NCBI RefSeq assembly: GCF_000212735.1 | Contig: NC_015510.1 | Coordinates: 434,001-498,000, forward strand | Origin: Haliscomenobacter hydrossis DSM 1100 | Lineage (GTDB): Bacteria > Bacteroidota > Bacteroidia > Chitinophagales > Saprospiraceae | Length of the DNA stretch: 64,000 nt | Direction of reading: 5' to 3' | Shown: in pieces, positions 1-9,207 of the stretch | How the letters are laid out: every line of letters starts with the position of its first letter | Numbering within the stretch: position 1 is the stretch's first letter | Notes under the pieces: generated by a model | Told to the model about the DNA's origin: nothing | The model's database searches: none | The model's input: only the letters and a program-made list of their open reading frames with translations | Position numbers and translations under genes: made by a program

Positions 1-3000
1 GCCATCGCAGCCATCGGACAACGGACCGTCAGTGGCAAAATCACCGACACCGACAGAGAGGGTCTTCCTGGAGTAAACGTACTTCTCAAAGGTACCGCCG
101 CAGGTACCGTTACCGAATTGGACGGATCGTTCTCTTTGGAAGTTCCAAGTACAGGAGGATCCCTGGTGGTCAGCTACGTGGGTTACAGAACCATTGAAGT
201 GGCTTTGGACGCACAAAGTTCGTACAACATCACCCTCGAAGAGGATGTATCTACTTTGAAAGAATTGATTGTAACGGGGTATACCGTAGATAGCCGCCGG
301 GAAGCTACCGGTGCAGTATCAACGGTTAAAGCCAAAGACTTGTCACTGGTTCCATCTGGTAACGTAGAACAGCAATTGGCTGGGCGGGTTGCCGGGGTAA
401 CGGTGATCACCAACGGTGCACCAGGCACAAACAGCCAAATCCGCGTACGTGGTTTTGGCTCCTTCGGAGGCAACGAACCACTCTACATCGTAGATGGGGT
501 TCCGGTTGGTTCAACCGACTTCCTCAACCCTGGCGATATCGAGTCTACTACCGTTTTGAAAGACGCGGCAGCGGCTTCAATCTACGGTGCTCGTGCCGCC
601 AACGGGGTAATCGTTTACACAACGAGGAAAGGTTCCAAAAATGCCCGCAAGTTGAGCGTAATCTACGATGGTTTGTATGGTTTCACCGACCCAGGCAATG
701 GTCAGGAAATGTTAAATCCTCAGGATTTTGCCACCTGGACAGCTAAAGGTTATACCAACTCAGGTATCCTGTTCGACCACCCCCAATTTGGTAAAATTGG
801 TTTGGGTGGCAGCGCTCCGGTGATTCCTGACTATATCAACGTGGGGGGCAGATCAGGTGTAGTAGGCTCGGTGGATCTGAATGCGGAAAAAGCGAAGTAC
901 AATGTTGATCCTAGTCGTGGTGCCGTTTATCAAGTGGTACGTGCCAATAAAGAAGGTACCAACTGGTTTGATGAAATCACTAGGGTAGCGCCAATCACCC
1001 GTCATACTTTGGGTTTTTCGGGTGGCAGTGAAAATAGCCGTTTTTACTTCGGCTTGAGCACCCAACGACAGGCAGGGATTTTGAAGTACAACGAATTTAA
1101 TCGCCACGCCTTCCGTGCCAACAGCGAATTCAACCTGAGCAAAAAACTGCGTATTGGCGAAAACTTGCAGTTTACTTACCGCCAGGTACTCGCTCCAGGT
1201 ATTTCCGGAGATATTGGTCTTGCCGATGACGAAAATGAAATTCTGCAAGCTTTCCGGATGCCTTCCATCATTCCAGTTTACGACGAATTTGGTGGATATG
1301 GCGGTACAGCGGCCAAGGGGTTCAACAACCCTCGTAACCCAGTAGCTACACTGGATGGAGGAAAAGACAACCGCAGCCACAACATTGGTTTGTTTGGTAA
1401 CCTGTATGCCGAATACGACCTGGTTCCCGGGTTGACCCTACGCACCAGTTTGGGCGGTCAGTATGGCAGCTTTTACAACTGGGGCTATGGCCGCCTACAA
1501 TACGAAAACTCCGAGAACAACTCTGCATTTAGTTACAGTGAAGGAGGTGGATTCGGATTTAACTGGGTGGTTACCAACACTGCCAACTACAAGAAGAAAT
1601 TCGGAATACATGGGGTAGATGTTTTGGTAGGTCAGGAAGCCATCAAGACTGGTATTAGCCGCAACATCAATGCGAATGGTATCAACCCTTTCTCCACCGA
1701 TCCCGACTTCGTTACCATCTCCACACTAGGTAGCAGAAACCCACCCAATAGTGGGCTGAGCACACCTGTCACTTTCGCTTCTTACTTCGGTCGGGTAGCC
1801 TACAACATGAACGACAAGTACATTGTCACTGCCCTCGTGCGTAGGGATGGGTCTTCTCGTTTTGGTGAAAACAACCGTTATGGAGTATTCCCTGCCTTCT
1901 CGGCTGCCTGGCGGATTTCCTCCGAGAAATTTATGGAAAACCTGAAGTGGATCGACGATTTGAAGATTCGCGGTGGTTACGGGATCATGGGTAACTCCAA
2001 CAACGTAGCACCAACCAACCAGTTCAGCTTGTACGGTGGTAACATTGGCAACTCTTCTTACGACATCAATGGTAGCAACTCTAGCGCTGCTGAAGGTTTT
2101 TATCGTACCCGTATCGGTAACCCCGATGCAAAATGGGAAACTTCAGTTACCCAAAACATCGGTTTTGACGGTACCTTCTTCAACGGCAAGTTGGATGTAA
2201 TTTTGGACATCTGGAATAAGAAAACCCGTGATCTGTTGTTGCAGGTTCCAATCCCAGCAACCAATGGTCCAGAGGCTGCGGCCCCTACCGTCAACATTGC
2301 TGAAATGTTGAACGCCGGGGTGGACATCCAGGTGATTACCCGTGGGAATTTAGTTGGCGATTTGAAATACGAATTGAACGTTACTGCCGGTACCTTGAAG
2401 AATGAAATCACTTCTCTGGCACCTGGTCTTACCTACATCACGAGCATTAACCCAGGTTATCGTGGTCTGGAACCAATCCGTAACCAATTAGGTCAATCTA
2501 TTTCCTCTTTCTTTGGCTACCAGGTAACTGGTTTGTTCCAAACAGCAGAAGAAGTAGCGGGTGCACCTGCTCAAGACGGTAAAGGCGTTGGCCGTTTCCG
2601 TTATGCCGACATCAATAAGGATGGCAAAATTGATCCAGAGGATCGTACTTACCTGGGTAGCCCGGTTCCTAAATTTTCTGGCGGTATTGGTTTGACCCTG
2701 ACTTACAAAAGCTTTGACCTGACTGCTTACGCCAATGGGGTATTTGGCAACAAAATTTTCAACGCATCGAAGTGGTTCACCGACTTCTTCCCCTCTTTCC
2801 AGGGCGCATCTCAGTCGGTTCGGATCAAGGATTCCTGGTCACCTGAAAACCGTGGTGCCACCATTCCAATCTTTGAAACCGCATCAAACTTCAGCACGAA
2901 TCAGCAAGCGAACTCTTTCTATATTGAAAATGGTGATTATGTACGCTTGCAGAACCTCGGCATTGGTTATACCCTGCCACAGTCCCTATTGGGCAAGTTC

Positions 3001-3171
3001 AATATCACTCGTCTGCGTGTTTTTGCTTCTGCAAACAACTTGCTGACCATCACCAAGTACCAAGGTTTGGATCCATCCGTAGGGGGTAATGCCGACACCA
3101 ACTTTGGTATTGACATTGGTAACTACCCACTTACCCAAAGCTTCAACTTTGGTGTAAACGTTGGTTTTTAA
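1..3171 (+). CDS. SusC/RagA-type TonB-linked outer-membrane protein (5' end outside window)
   Basis: The frame is open from base 1, so the start codon and most of the signal peptide lie outside the window; 1056 codons are visible. The visible N-terminus is a carboxypeptidase-regulatory-like beta domain (about residues 9-80, ending near SYVGYRTIEV), followed by a TonB plug domain with the typical SusC stretch PLYIVDGVPV and KDAAAASIYGARAANGV, then a long beta-barrel ending in phenylalanine (FGVNVGF). SusC proteins form the outer-membrane channel that imports oligomers captured by a SusD lipoprotein, powered by TonB. The SusD partner follows 47 bp downstream. The substrate cannot be told because no glycosidase or sensor gene is adjacent in the window. 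Confidence 0.95.
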   Translation, partial: AIAAIGQRTVSGKITDTDREGLPGVNVLLKGTAAGTVTELDGSFSLEVPSTGGSLVVSYVGYRTIEVALDAQSSYNITLEEDVSTLKELIVTGYTVDSRREATGAVSTVKAKDLSLVPSGNVEQQLAGRVAGVTVITNGAPGTNSQIRVRGFGSFGGNEPLYIVDGVPVGSTDFLNPGDIESTTVLKDAAAASIYGARAANGVIVYTTRKGSKNARKLSVIYDGLYGFTDPGNGQEMLNPQDFATWTAKGYTNSGILFDHPQFGKIGLGGSAPVIPDYINVGGRSGVVGSVDLNAEKAKYNVDPSRGAVYQVVRANKEGTNWFDEITRVAPITRHTLGFSGGSENSRFYFGLSTQRQAGILKYNEFNRHAFRANSEFNLSKKLRIGENLQFTYRQVLAPGISGDIGLADDENEILQAFRMPSIIPVYDEFGGYGGTAAKGFNNPRNPVATLDGGKDNRSHNIGLFGNLYAEYDLVPGLTLRTSLGGQYGSFYNWGYGRLQYENSENNSAFSYSEGGGFGFNWVVTNTANYKKKFGIHGVDVLVGQEAIKTGISRNINANGINPFSTDPDFVTISTLGSRNPPNSGLSTPVTFASYFGRVAYNMNDKYIVTALVRRDGSSRFGENNRYGVFPAFSAAWRISSEKFMENLKWIDDLKIRGGYGIMGNSNNVAPTNQFSLYGGNIGNSSYDINGSNSSAAEGFYRTRIGNPDAKWETSVTQNIGFDGTFFNGKLDVILDIWNKKTRDLLLQVPIPATNGPEAAAPTVNIAEMLNAGVDIQVITRGNLVGDLKYELNVTAGTLKNEITSLAPGLTYITSINPGYRGLEPIRNQLGQSISSFFGYQVTGLFQTAEEVAGAPAQDGKGVGRFRYADINKDGKIDPEDRTYLGSPVPKFSGGIGLTLTYKSFDLTAYANGVFGNKIFNASKWFTDFFPSFQGASQSVRIKDSWSPENRGATIPIFETASNFSTNQQANSFYIENGDYVRLQNLGIGYTLPQSLLGKFNITRLRVFASANNLLTITKYQGLDPSVGGNADTNFGIDIGNYPLTQSFNFGVNVGF

Positions 3172-3218
3172 TCAACAAAAGTCTAATTCAATTGTTAGGC
3201 ACAAAAAAAATTAAAAAC

Positions 3219-4958
3219 ATGAAAAATAGAGTGCTCATTACAGGTTTAGCGACTGCCATCTTGGCGATGATCGCTTTTGCCTGTAAAGACAGCTTTTTGG
3301 AGGTTGCTCCAACCGGTCAGTTGGCCAACGCTCAGCTGACTAGTGCAAAAGGAATTGAATCCGCGCTGACTGCGGTATATTCACAGGTCAACGGTCGTTT
3401 CCGCCGGATGGCCAGTCCTACCAACTGGGTTTGGGGCAGTATTCGGGGCGGTGACGCCAATAAAGGAACTGACCCTGGCGACTTTTCAGACATTAACCCA
3501 ATCCAGCGTTTTGAGTATCAATCTACTCAAGGGGTTATCCAAGAAAACTGGCTTGGGCTTTACGAAGGGATTGCTCGTGCCAACCTGGTGTTGCGCTTAA
3601 TAGCTGACGCACAACCAGATGTTGCGGAAGCGACCAAAACCAGTTTTGCTGCACAAGCTCGTTTCCTACGCGCCCACTACTACTTTGAGTTGAAGCGCAA
3701 CTTCAACAATACGCCATACGTGGATGAAACAGTTGATTATGGAGCAGGGATTGAACTCGTGAAAAACGACCAAGACCTGTGGCCAAAAATCGAGGCAGAC
3801 ATGAAGTTTGCGCTGGAGAACCTGCCTGCCACGCAGGCTCAAGTTGGCCGTGTAAACAGATGGGCTGCGGCATCATATTTGGGCAAAATCTATTTGTATC
3901 AGAAAAAGTACGCCGAAGCAAAAGCACAGTTTGATGCAGTCATTGCCAATGGGGTTACCAGCAACAACAGGAAGTATGCATTAGTACCTAACTATGGCGA
4001 TATTTTCAAGGCATCGAATGACAACAACTCAGAATCCATTTGGGCTTATCAGGCTGCCGCCAATACAGGTAGCGTGAACAACGCTAATCCTGAGTTTGAC
4101 CTGAACTTCCCTTACAACACTGGTCCCAATGGTCCTGGTAACTGCTGCGGTTTTTTCCAACCAAGCTTTGAGCTGGTAAACTCTTTCCGAGTAGATGCAA
4201 ACGGTCTCCCGCTGCCTAATGGTACGTATAACAATACGGGTAATGAGGTAAAGACTGACATGGGTGTTGCGGCTTCTACAGCCTTCACACCTGACGCAGG
4301 CACACTAGATCCACGGCTCGATTGGTCGGTTGGCCGTCGGGGTATTCCTTACCTGGATTGGCAAGATCACCCCGGTGCAGCCTGGATTCGCAACCAGCCC
4401 AACGGTGGCCCTTACTCGCCGAAGAAGTATACCTACTACAAATCGGATGTTGGTTCTCTGCAAGACAACACCTCCTGGACACCTGGTTACACGGCATTAA
4501 ACTACACCATCATCCGGTTTGCTGATATCCTGTTGATGGCTGCGGAGTGTGAGGTAGAAATTGGTAGCCTGGAAAAAGCACGTGAATACGTAAACTTGAT
4601 CCGTGCTCGTGCAGCTAACCCAGCTAGCTGGGTGAAACGTGCGGATGGTTCCAATGCAGCCAACTACGTGATTGGCTTGTACAATACACCATTTGCTAAC
4701 CAGGCTGCTGCCCGTACTGCGGTACAGTTCGAGCGAAAGTTGGAATTGTCTGGCGAAGGCCACCGCTTTTATGACCTCGTACGTTGGGGAATTGCTGCTC
4801 CAACCATCAACGCGTACCTTGCATACGAATCCAAGTTTTTGGCTGGTACTTTGGGTGGTTCTACATTTGCAGCTAATAAGCACGAATATTTACCAATCCC
4901 TCAAGCACAAATCGACATCGTGGGTTCGGCTATCCTGAAGCAGAATCCTGGCTACTAA
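3219..4958 (+). CDS. SusD/RagB family nutrient-binding outer-membrane lipoprotein
   Basis: The 579-residue product starts at the ATG giving MKNRVLITG; an upstream TTG would add nine residues before the signal peptide and is not preferred. The signal peptide ends in a lipobox (MIAFAC) with lipidated Cys22. TPR-like helical segments and the C-terminal SusD hallmark (FERKLELSGEGHRFYDLVRWG region, followed by YLPIPQAQID) are present. SusD lipoproteins sit on the outer face of the outer membrane and lid the SusC channel. The gene directly follows its SusC partner and is followed by a strong terminator, so the pair ends a transcription unit. Confidence 0.95.
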   Translation: MKNRVLITGLATAILAMIAFACKDSFLEVAPTGQLANAQLTSAKGIESALTAVYSQVNGRFRRMASPTNWVWGSIRGGDANKGTDPGDFSDINPIQRFEYQSTQGVIQENWLGLYEGIARANLVLRLIADAQPDVAEATKTSFAAQARFLRAHYYFELKRNFNNTPYVDETVDYGAGIELVKNDQDLWPKIEADMKFALENLPATQAQVGRVNRWAAASYLGKIYLYQKKYAEAKAQFDAVIANGVTSNNRKYALVPNYGDIFKASNDNNSESIWAYQAAANTGSVNNANPEFDLNFPYNTGPNGPGNCCGFFQPSFELVNSFRVDANGLPLPNGTYNNTGNEVKTDMGVAASTAFTPDAGTLDPRLDWSVGRRGIPYLDWQDHPGAAWIRNQPNGGPYSPKKYTYYKSDVGSLQDNTSWTPGYTALNYTIIRFADILLMAAECEVEIGSLEKAREYVNLIRARAANPASWVKRADGSNAANYVIGLYNTPFANQAAARTAVQFERKLELSGEGHRFYDLVRWGIAAPTINAYLAYESKFLAGTLGGSTFAANKHEYLPIPQAQIDIVGSAILKQNPGY

Positions 4959-5003
4959 TCGCTACGGTTTTTGTTGAGGAAGCACGGAGGTGCTGAATAA
5001 AAA

Positions 5004-5040
5004 GACGCCAATCGGGAGGAATCCTGGTTGGCGTTTTTTT
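5004..5040 (+). terminator. Rho-independent terminator after susCD
   Basis: A hairpin with arms ACGCCAA (5005-5011) and TTGGCGT (5028-5034) is followed by a run of T. It lies 45 bp after the SusD stop and ahead of the convergent photolyase gene. Confidence 0.85.
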
Positions 5041-5116
5041 GTTTCACCACGACGATTTTTTTACAACACAACGATTTTTTTTTGATTTGGCTACGCCAAA
5101 TAAACATCGTCGAGTT

Positions 5117-6466
5117 TTAGCCCCCCTTGAGCGCCGCCTTGTATACCTCCAAGCACCGCTCCCTGGCAAATTTGTGGTCGACAATCGGTTTTGGGTAAGC
5201 ATCAGTCCCATATTCTGGCACCCATTTCCGCACATACTTATACTCCGGATCAAATTTCTCTTGCTGTGCCGCCGGGCTAAACACCCGAAAATAAGGCGCC
5301 GCGTCCGTGCCACAACCGGCAGCCCATTGCCAGCCGCCATTGTTGCTGGCCAGATCATAATCGAGGAGTTTTTTAGCAAAATACGCCTCCCCCCAGCGCC
5401 AGTCGATCAACAGGTGTTTGGTCAAAAAACTCGCGGTGATCATCCGCACTCGGTTGTGCATGTAGCCCGTGGCATTCAGTTCACGCAGGCCCGCGTCCAC
5501 GATGGGGTAACCCGTTTTGCCGGCACACCATTTTTCAAACTCATCCTCATCATTCCGCCATTCAATTTGATCGTATTCAGGTCGGAATGACCGCTGAGCC
5601 ACATGGGGAAAATTGAACAGAATCTGGGCATAAAAATCCCGCCAAATCAGTTCGTTGAGAAAGGTTTCATTCAGTTCCAGCGCCCGTCGAGCCTTTTCGC
5701 GGATGCTGATGGTACCGAACCGAAAATGAATACCCAACCGGGAAGTACCATTCAAATAAGGGAAATCCCGCGTTTTGTCGTACTGTTTGATCAGCCCTCG
5801 GCTCACCGTGGTGGGAGGTATAGCAATGCTAGACGGTTGAAAACCCATTGCACTCAGCGCAGGCAAAGGTGGGGGGGCTGTTTGCCAAAAGTTGGGGTAG
5901 TATTTTTCGGTAGGGTAAGGCTTTAAAAAGAAAGAAATGACTTGTTCTATTCCATTTTCCTGAATGGTTTCCATTTGTGAAGCCAAGCAGTTTTTCCACA
6001 TCCGACTATAAGGCGTAAAAACCGTATAAGGTTTCCCATCCAACTTGGTCACTTCCAATTTCTCAAAAATTACCTGATCCTTGAAGCTGAAGTATGGAAT
6101 GTTTTGTTGCGCAAGGAGGTTTTGGACAGCTTCGTCCCGCTGTATGGCTCGAGGTTCGTAATCGTGGTTGGTGTATACTTCTGCTACCAAATAATCCTGC
6201 AAGATTTCCGGCCAAACCTCCGCAGGTTTGCCGTAGCGAACCAACATGCTGCTGCCCAGGTGCTCTAACTCCGCTTGAAGTTCAGTGATGCGCTGGTGTA
6301 AAAAAGCCACCCGGGCATCCTCGGGGTCATCCAGTTCATCCAGAATCTCGGTATCAAAAATAAAGAGGGGCAATACGGGAAAATTGCTTTTGAGCGCATG
6401 GTACAATCCAGCGTTGTCCTGCAGCCGCAGGTCTCGCCGAAACCAAAATAGGGTAATTGCTTGCAT
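5117..6466 (-). CDS. phrB: Deoxyribodipyrimidine photolyase / cryptochrome family protein
   Basis: A 449-residue protein with an N-terminal Rossmann-like photolyase domain (begins MQAITLFWFRRDLRLQDN, residues 1-130) and a C-terminal FAD-binding helical domain. The FAD and DNA-lesion signatures of class I photolyases are visible: TSRLGIHFRFGTIS, ELIWRDFYAQ, the WRWGE segment, and NNGGWQWAAGCGTDAAPYFR near residue 380. Such enzymes use light to split cyclobutane pyrimidine dimers. Length and motifs fit a standard CPD photolyase better than a DASH cryptochrome, but a cryptochrome role cannot be excluded. It is a single gene, convergent with susD and separated from it by a terminator. Confidence 0.92.
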   Translation of the reverse strand: MQAITLFWFRRDLRLQDNAGLYHALKSNFPVLPLFIFDTEILDELDDPEDARVAFLHQRITELQAELEHLGSSMLVRYGKPAEVWPEILQDYLVAEVYTNHDYEPRAIQRDEAVQNLLAQQNIPYFSFKDQVIFEKLEVTKLDGKPYTVFTPYSRMWKNCLASQMETIQENGIEQVISFFLKPYPTEKYYPNFWQTAPPPLPALSAMGFQPSSIAIPPTTVSRGLIKQYDKTRDFPYLNGTSRLGIHFRFGTISIREKARRALELNETFLNELIWRDFYAQILFNFPHVAQRSFRPEYDQIEWRNDEDEFEKWCAGKTGYPIVDAGLRELNATGYMHNRVRMITASFLTKHLLIDWRWGEAYFAKKLLDYDLASNNGGWQWAAGCGTDAAPYFRVFSPAAQQEKFDPEYKYVRKWVPEYGTDAYPKPIVDHKFARERCLEVYKAALKGG

Positions 6467-6538
6467 AGGGTGCCTGTTCAGGTACAGGGCAGAGGATTAA
6501 AATAGAGGTAACAGTGTAATGTCGTTTTAATGTTTCCC

Positions 6539-6718
6539 AACCCCGAAGGGGTGACAGGATTATAGCATTATAACCGTGTTTATTTCATTAAGAGAAACCC
6601 CGAAGGGGTGGCATTATGAAATAAAACGGCGAGGGTGCGGTCAAATAATGCCACCCCTTCGGGGTTCAAATACATCCTCATGCCATTTTTGCTATAATCC
6701 TGTCACCCCTTCGGGGTT
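6539..6718. repeat. Palindromic repeat element A, copy 1 (180 bp)
   Basis: Four copies of the 18-bp module AACCCCGAAGGGGTGACA (or its complement) lie at about 6539, 6596, 6649 and 6701, two in each direction, so the whole 180 bp folds on itself. The right flank carries a tail with AGAACCAATCGACCCTGCC (about 6738-6756). The same 180-bp unit is present at 40880-41059 in the opposite orientation. It fills most of the 398-bp spacer between the photolyase and Spo0M-like genes; nothing else is seen there. Confidence 0.9.
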
Positions 6719-6864
6719 AAAAGCTCTGCTCAATTTAGAACCAATCGACCCTGCCTTTAGGGATTGGGGGTTGGGAAATAACCGTACCGTTCTACGTTGC
6801 TATAACTATTTTAATCCATTTGCCCATCAATGGAAAAGAAACAGGCGAACTACTGATTGGTTCA

Positions 6865-7326
6865 TCAAATTTTGACCTCCTTGCGGTCAAAAGGATTCAG
6901 TGCCGTACCTTTCACTTTGGCCTCCGCTTCGATTCGGTATTCCGATTTGACCGCGCTGATTCGCTTTGCCGCTTTGATGAAAGGAGAGAGTAGGAAATTG
7001 GATTTTTCCATTTCATCCATCTCTGAGCGCACCAAATTGTAGGAGAGGTTAAATTCTACCTCCTCTGCTTCTCCAGCGGGTACAACGATGTCTTCGTGCA
7101 GCTCGATGGCGCCCAATTCGTATTCATCAACCAGCTTGTCTTTGCCCCTACCACGAGAGTATCGTTCGATGAATACCACTTTAACCTTGGTCACCACTTG
7201 TGAGTTCATGCTGGTAAAACGGATCGTTCCGCTGACCATTCCTTTTTGCGCGGTGGCATCTTCTTCCAGGATCAACTCCATTTTGACCCCCTCTATCCCT
7301 AGCCATTTTTTTACTTTGCCAATCAT
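6865..7326 (-). CDS. Spo0M-like arrestin-fold protein
   Basis: A 153-residue protein beginning MIGKVKKWLGIEGVKMELIL. The all-beta pattern with the lead helix GKVKKWLGI, a GxVSGTIRF strand and the PAGEAEEVEFNL segment resembles the sporulation-control protein Spo0M family, which has an arrestin-like beta-sandwich. The Bacillus member affects sporulation and cell division; homologues in non-spore-formers have no settled role. It is shorter than the Bacillus protein (about 258 residues) and so would be a one-domain version. No signal peptide, so cytoplasmic. The function here is unknown. Confidence 0.65.
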   Translation of the reverse strand: MIGKVKKWLGIEGVKMELILEEDATAQKGMVSGTIRFTSMNSQVVTKVKVVFIERYSRGRGKDKLVDEYELGAIELHEDIVVPAGEAEEVEFNLSYNLVRSEMDEMEKSNFLLSPFIKAAKRISAVKSEYRIEAEAKVKGTALNPFDRKEVKI

Positions 7327-7435
7327 CTAATCTCAGATTTACTATTGAAATGAATGCTTCAGCAATTTACGTGCTTTGCCTTTTATAAACCCGGATTTAT
7401 TGGATCAAAGAGAGTGTTTTTTGGATGAAGCCCAC

Positions 7436-7909
7436 TTAGATCATCCGCTTGTGCCAACTTTGGCTCAGTTTTTTGACAAAAGCCTGATCCAAATCCTGTT
7501 TGGTCGCTACCAAGGGGTCGAATACCAAGGTATCATCATTGATTTGTTCAGTGGCATACAGCCGGGCAAAAGTATCGCGATCGACGGAATAGACTTGTCC
7601 CGCAGCATCCTGATAGGAAAAAATCATCCGATTGAATAAATCCACACCGTATTCGGCCTGCAAGCCTTTGAGAAAGGCTACAGATTTGTCGATCGAACAC
7701 CCACTTGCATCCGCCTGAGATTCATCGACCATCAACACCACGAAGCGATTGTGCAATACATCAGCATCGGCCCGCAATTGCCGATTGTGGCTCACCCATT
7801 GCTGAGCGAATTCCTTTATTTGCATCCGAATCGCCGGCACATCCGCCTCGGTAAAGGGTTTATTGCTGGCGTATATCCAGACGCGGGAGGAGGGAGAAAG
7901 AGTTGTCAT
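7436..7909 (-). CDS. Conserved Bacteroidota protein of unknown function
   Basis: The 157-residue product begins at MTTLSPSSRVWIYAS; the longer open frame upstream reads through palindromic repeat DNA (PPTPRTPEPTN) and is rejected. Features include RVWIYASNKPF near the N-terminus, a central HNRFVVLMVDES segment and GCSIDKSVAFLKGL. From memory, this short family is widespread in Bacteroidota and is often labelled ABC transporter ATPase, which the sequence does not support: there is no Walker A or signature motif. No signal peptide or membrane segment is visible. Confidence 0.7.
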   Translation of the reverse strand: MTTLSPSSRVWIYASNKPFTEADVPAIRMQIKEFAQQWVSHNRQLRADADVLHNRFVVLMVDESQADASGCSIDKSVAFLKGLQAEYGVDLFNRMIFSYQDAAGQVYSVDRDTFARLYATEQINDDTLVFDPLVATKQDLDQAFVKKLSQSWHKRMI

Positions 7910-7915
7910 ATTAGT

Positions 7916-7991
7916 AGGTTCGGGGGTTCGGGGGGTCGGGGGTTCTTGTGCGCGAAGGGCCATAACCCTCGAACTCCCGAACCCCCGAACC
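7916..7991. repeat. GGTTCGGGG palindromic repeat (family M), copy 1
   Basis: The left arm is made of repeated GGGTTCG words, the right arm of CGAACCCC words. It lies between the start of the conserved small gene and the stop of prfB. Confidence 0.85.
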
Positions 7992-8000
7992 TTAAAACCC

Positions 8001-9078
8001 TTAATCGTGGTGCATAAGAAATGCCTTCAAAAACTCATCGATATCGCCATTGAGTACAGCATCCGTTTGGCTGGTTTGGTAACCCGTGCGGTGGTCTTTC
8101 ACCCTACGGTCGTCCAATACGTAGCTGCGGATTTGTGAGCCCCACTCGTTTTTCATTTTGCCCGATTCGATGGTTTCTTTTTCGGCTTTTTGTTTTTCAA
8201 GCTCGCGCTCGTACAAGCGCGATTTGAGCATTTGCATGGCCTTGTCGCGGTTCATGTGCTGAGAGCGCTCTTGTTGGCATTCTGCCACAATTCCCGAGGG
8301 AAGGTGGCGTACACGCACCGCAGACTCCGTTTTATTGACGTGCTGCCCGCCCGCACCACTTGCCCGGAAGGTATCCCATTCCAAATCGGCAGGATTGATC
8401 TCGATTTCAATGCTATCGTCCACCATCGGGTGTACGAATACCGAGGAAAAGGAGGTCATCCGTTTGCCCTGAGAGTTGTACGGACTGACCCGCACCAGGC
8501 GGTGTACGCCGTTTTCTCCTTTCAGCAAACCAAATACATACTCGCCTTCGATCTCGATAGAAGCGGATTTTAAGCCAGCCACATCTCCGTCCTGGCGATT
8601 CAATTCCGTGAACTTGAAACCTCTGCGCTGCGCCCACATCATGTACATGCGGTACAACATTTCGGCCCAATCACAAGCTTCAGTACCACCGGCGCCAGCA
8701 TTGATTTCGAGTACGACGTTGAGTTCATCTTCAGGTTGATTGAGGGTGGTATGGAATTCCAAACCTTCAATTACCGCTAATGCCTCGGCGTACTTTTGGT
8801 CAACTTCTTCCTCCGTAGCTTCACCTTCTTTGTTGAATTCCAACAAAACTTCGGCGTCATCTACCTCGGCTTCGGCAGCTTTGTACTGCGCTACCCAATT
8901 TTTGTGCGACTTGAGTTCTTTGAGGATCGTTTCGGCCCGTTTAGGGTCGTTCCAAAAGGTAGGATCGAGCGATAATTGCTCTTGTTCCTCGATTTGGATG
9001 AGTCGGTTCTCGACGTCAAAGATACCTCCCCAAACTCACCAGACGCTCGCGCAAATCGCGGAGTTGTTCTATCGTCAT
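8001..9078 (-). CDS. prfB: Peptide chain release factor 2, with programmed +1 frameshift
   Basis: The first frame begins at the ATG at 9076-9078 (MTIEQLRDL) and hits an in-frame UGA after 20 codons (9016-9018). The local sequence is GGGGAGGTATCTTTGAC, the canonical RF2 recoding site: an internal SD-like AGG three bases before CTT-TGA-C. Slipping +1 at CTT gives GAC (9015-9017) and 338 further codons (DVENRLIQIEEQ...), total 358 residues. The catalytic GGQ is present (RASGAGGQHVNKT). The stop-codon recognition tripeptide, SPF in E. coli, reads SPY here (RLVRVSPYN). RF2 ends translation at UGA and UAA; low RF2 favours the frameshift, giving autoregulation. This is an intact gene, not a pseudogene. 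Confidence 0.96.
9015..9029 (-). promoter_or_regulatory. prfB: prfB programmed frameshift site
   Basis: On the minus strand the site reads AGG-TAT-CTT-TGA-C, with GGGG before the AGG. The in-frame stop is at 9016-9018. The spacing between AGG and CTT (three bases) matches the E. coli site. Confidence 0.93.
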
Positions 9079-9094
9079 GATGCTCCTTTTTAAA

Positions 9095-9202
9095 GGGTTC
9101 GGGGGTTCGAGGGTTCGAGGGTCTGGGGGTTCGAAGGTTCGGGGGATAACCCTCAAACCTTCGAACTCCTGAACCTTCGAACCCCCGAACCTTCGAACCC
9201 CC
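9095..9202. repeat. GGTTCGGGG palindromic repeat (family M), copy 2
   Basis: About 108 bp of GGGTTCG words followed by the complementary CGAACCCC words. It fills almost the whole spacer between the FKBP lipoprotein stop and the prfB start. Confidence 0.88.
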
Positions 9203-9207
9203 ATGGT

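Noticed and set aside
5086-5100. Hairpin TTTGGC-TAC-GCCAAA as a photolyase terminator
   Set aside because: On the photolyase strand it is followed by A rather than T residues, so it is not a standard intrinsic terminator.
5039-5590. 183-codon plus-strand frame
   Set aside because: It is antisense to the photolyase gene, whose motifs are clear.
7436-7909. ABC transporter ATPase label for the conserved small protein
   Set aside because: No Walker A, signature or Walker B motif is present in the 157 residues.
8001-9078. prfB as a pseudogene split by an in-frame stop
   Set aside because: The stop lies in the canonical RF2 recoding site and both halves are intact, so it is a programmed frameshift.
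9095-9202. tRNA T-arm (GGTTCGA) in the G-rich repeats
   Set aside because: The word recurs many times in tandem, with no acceptor stem or anticodon arm around it.
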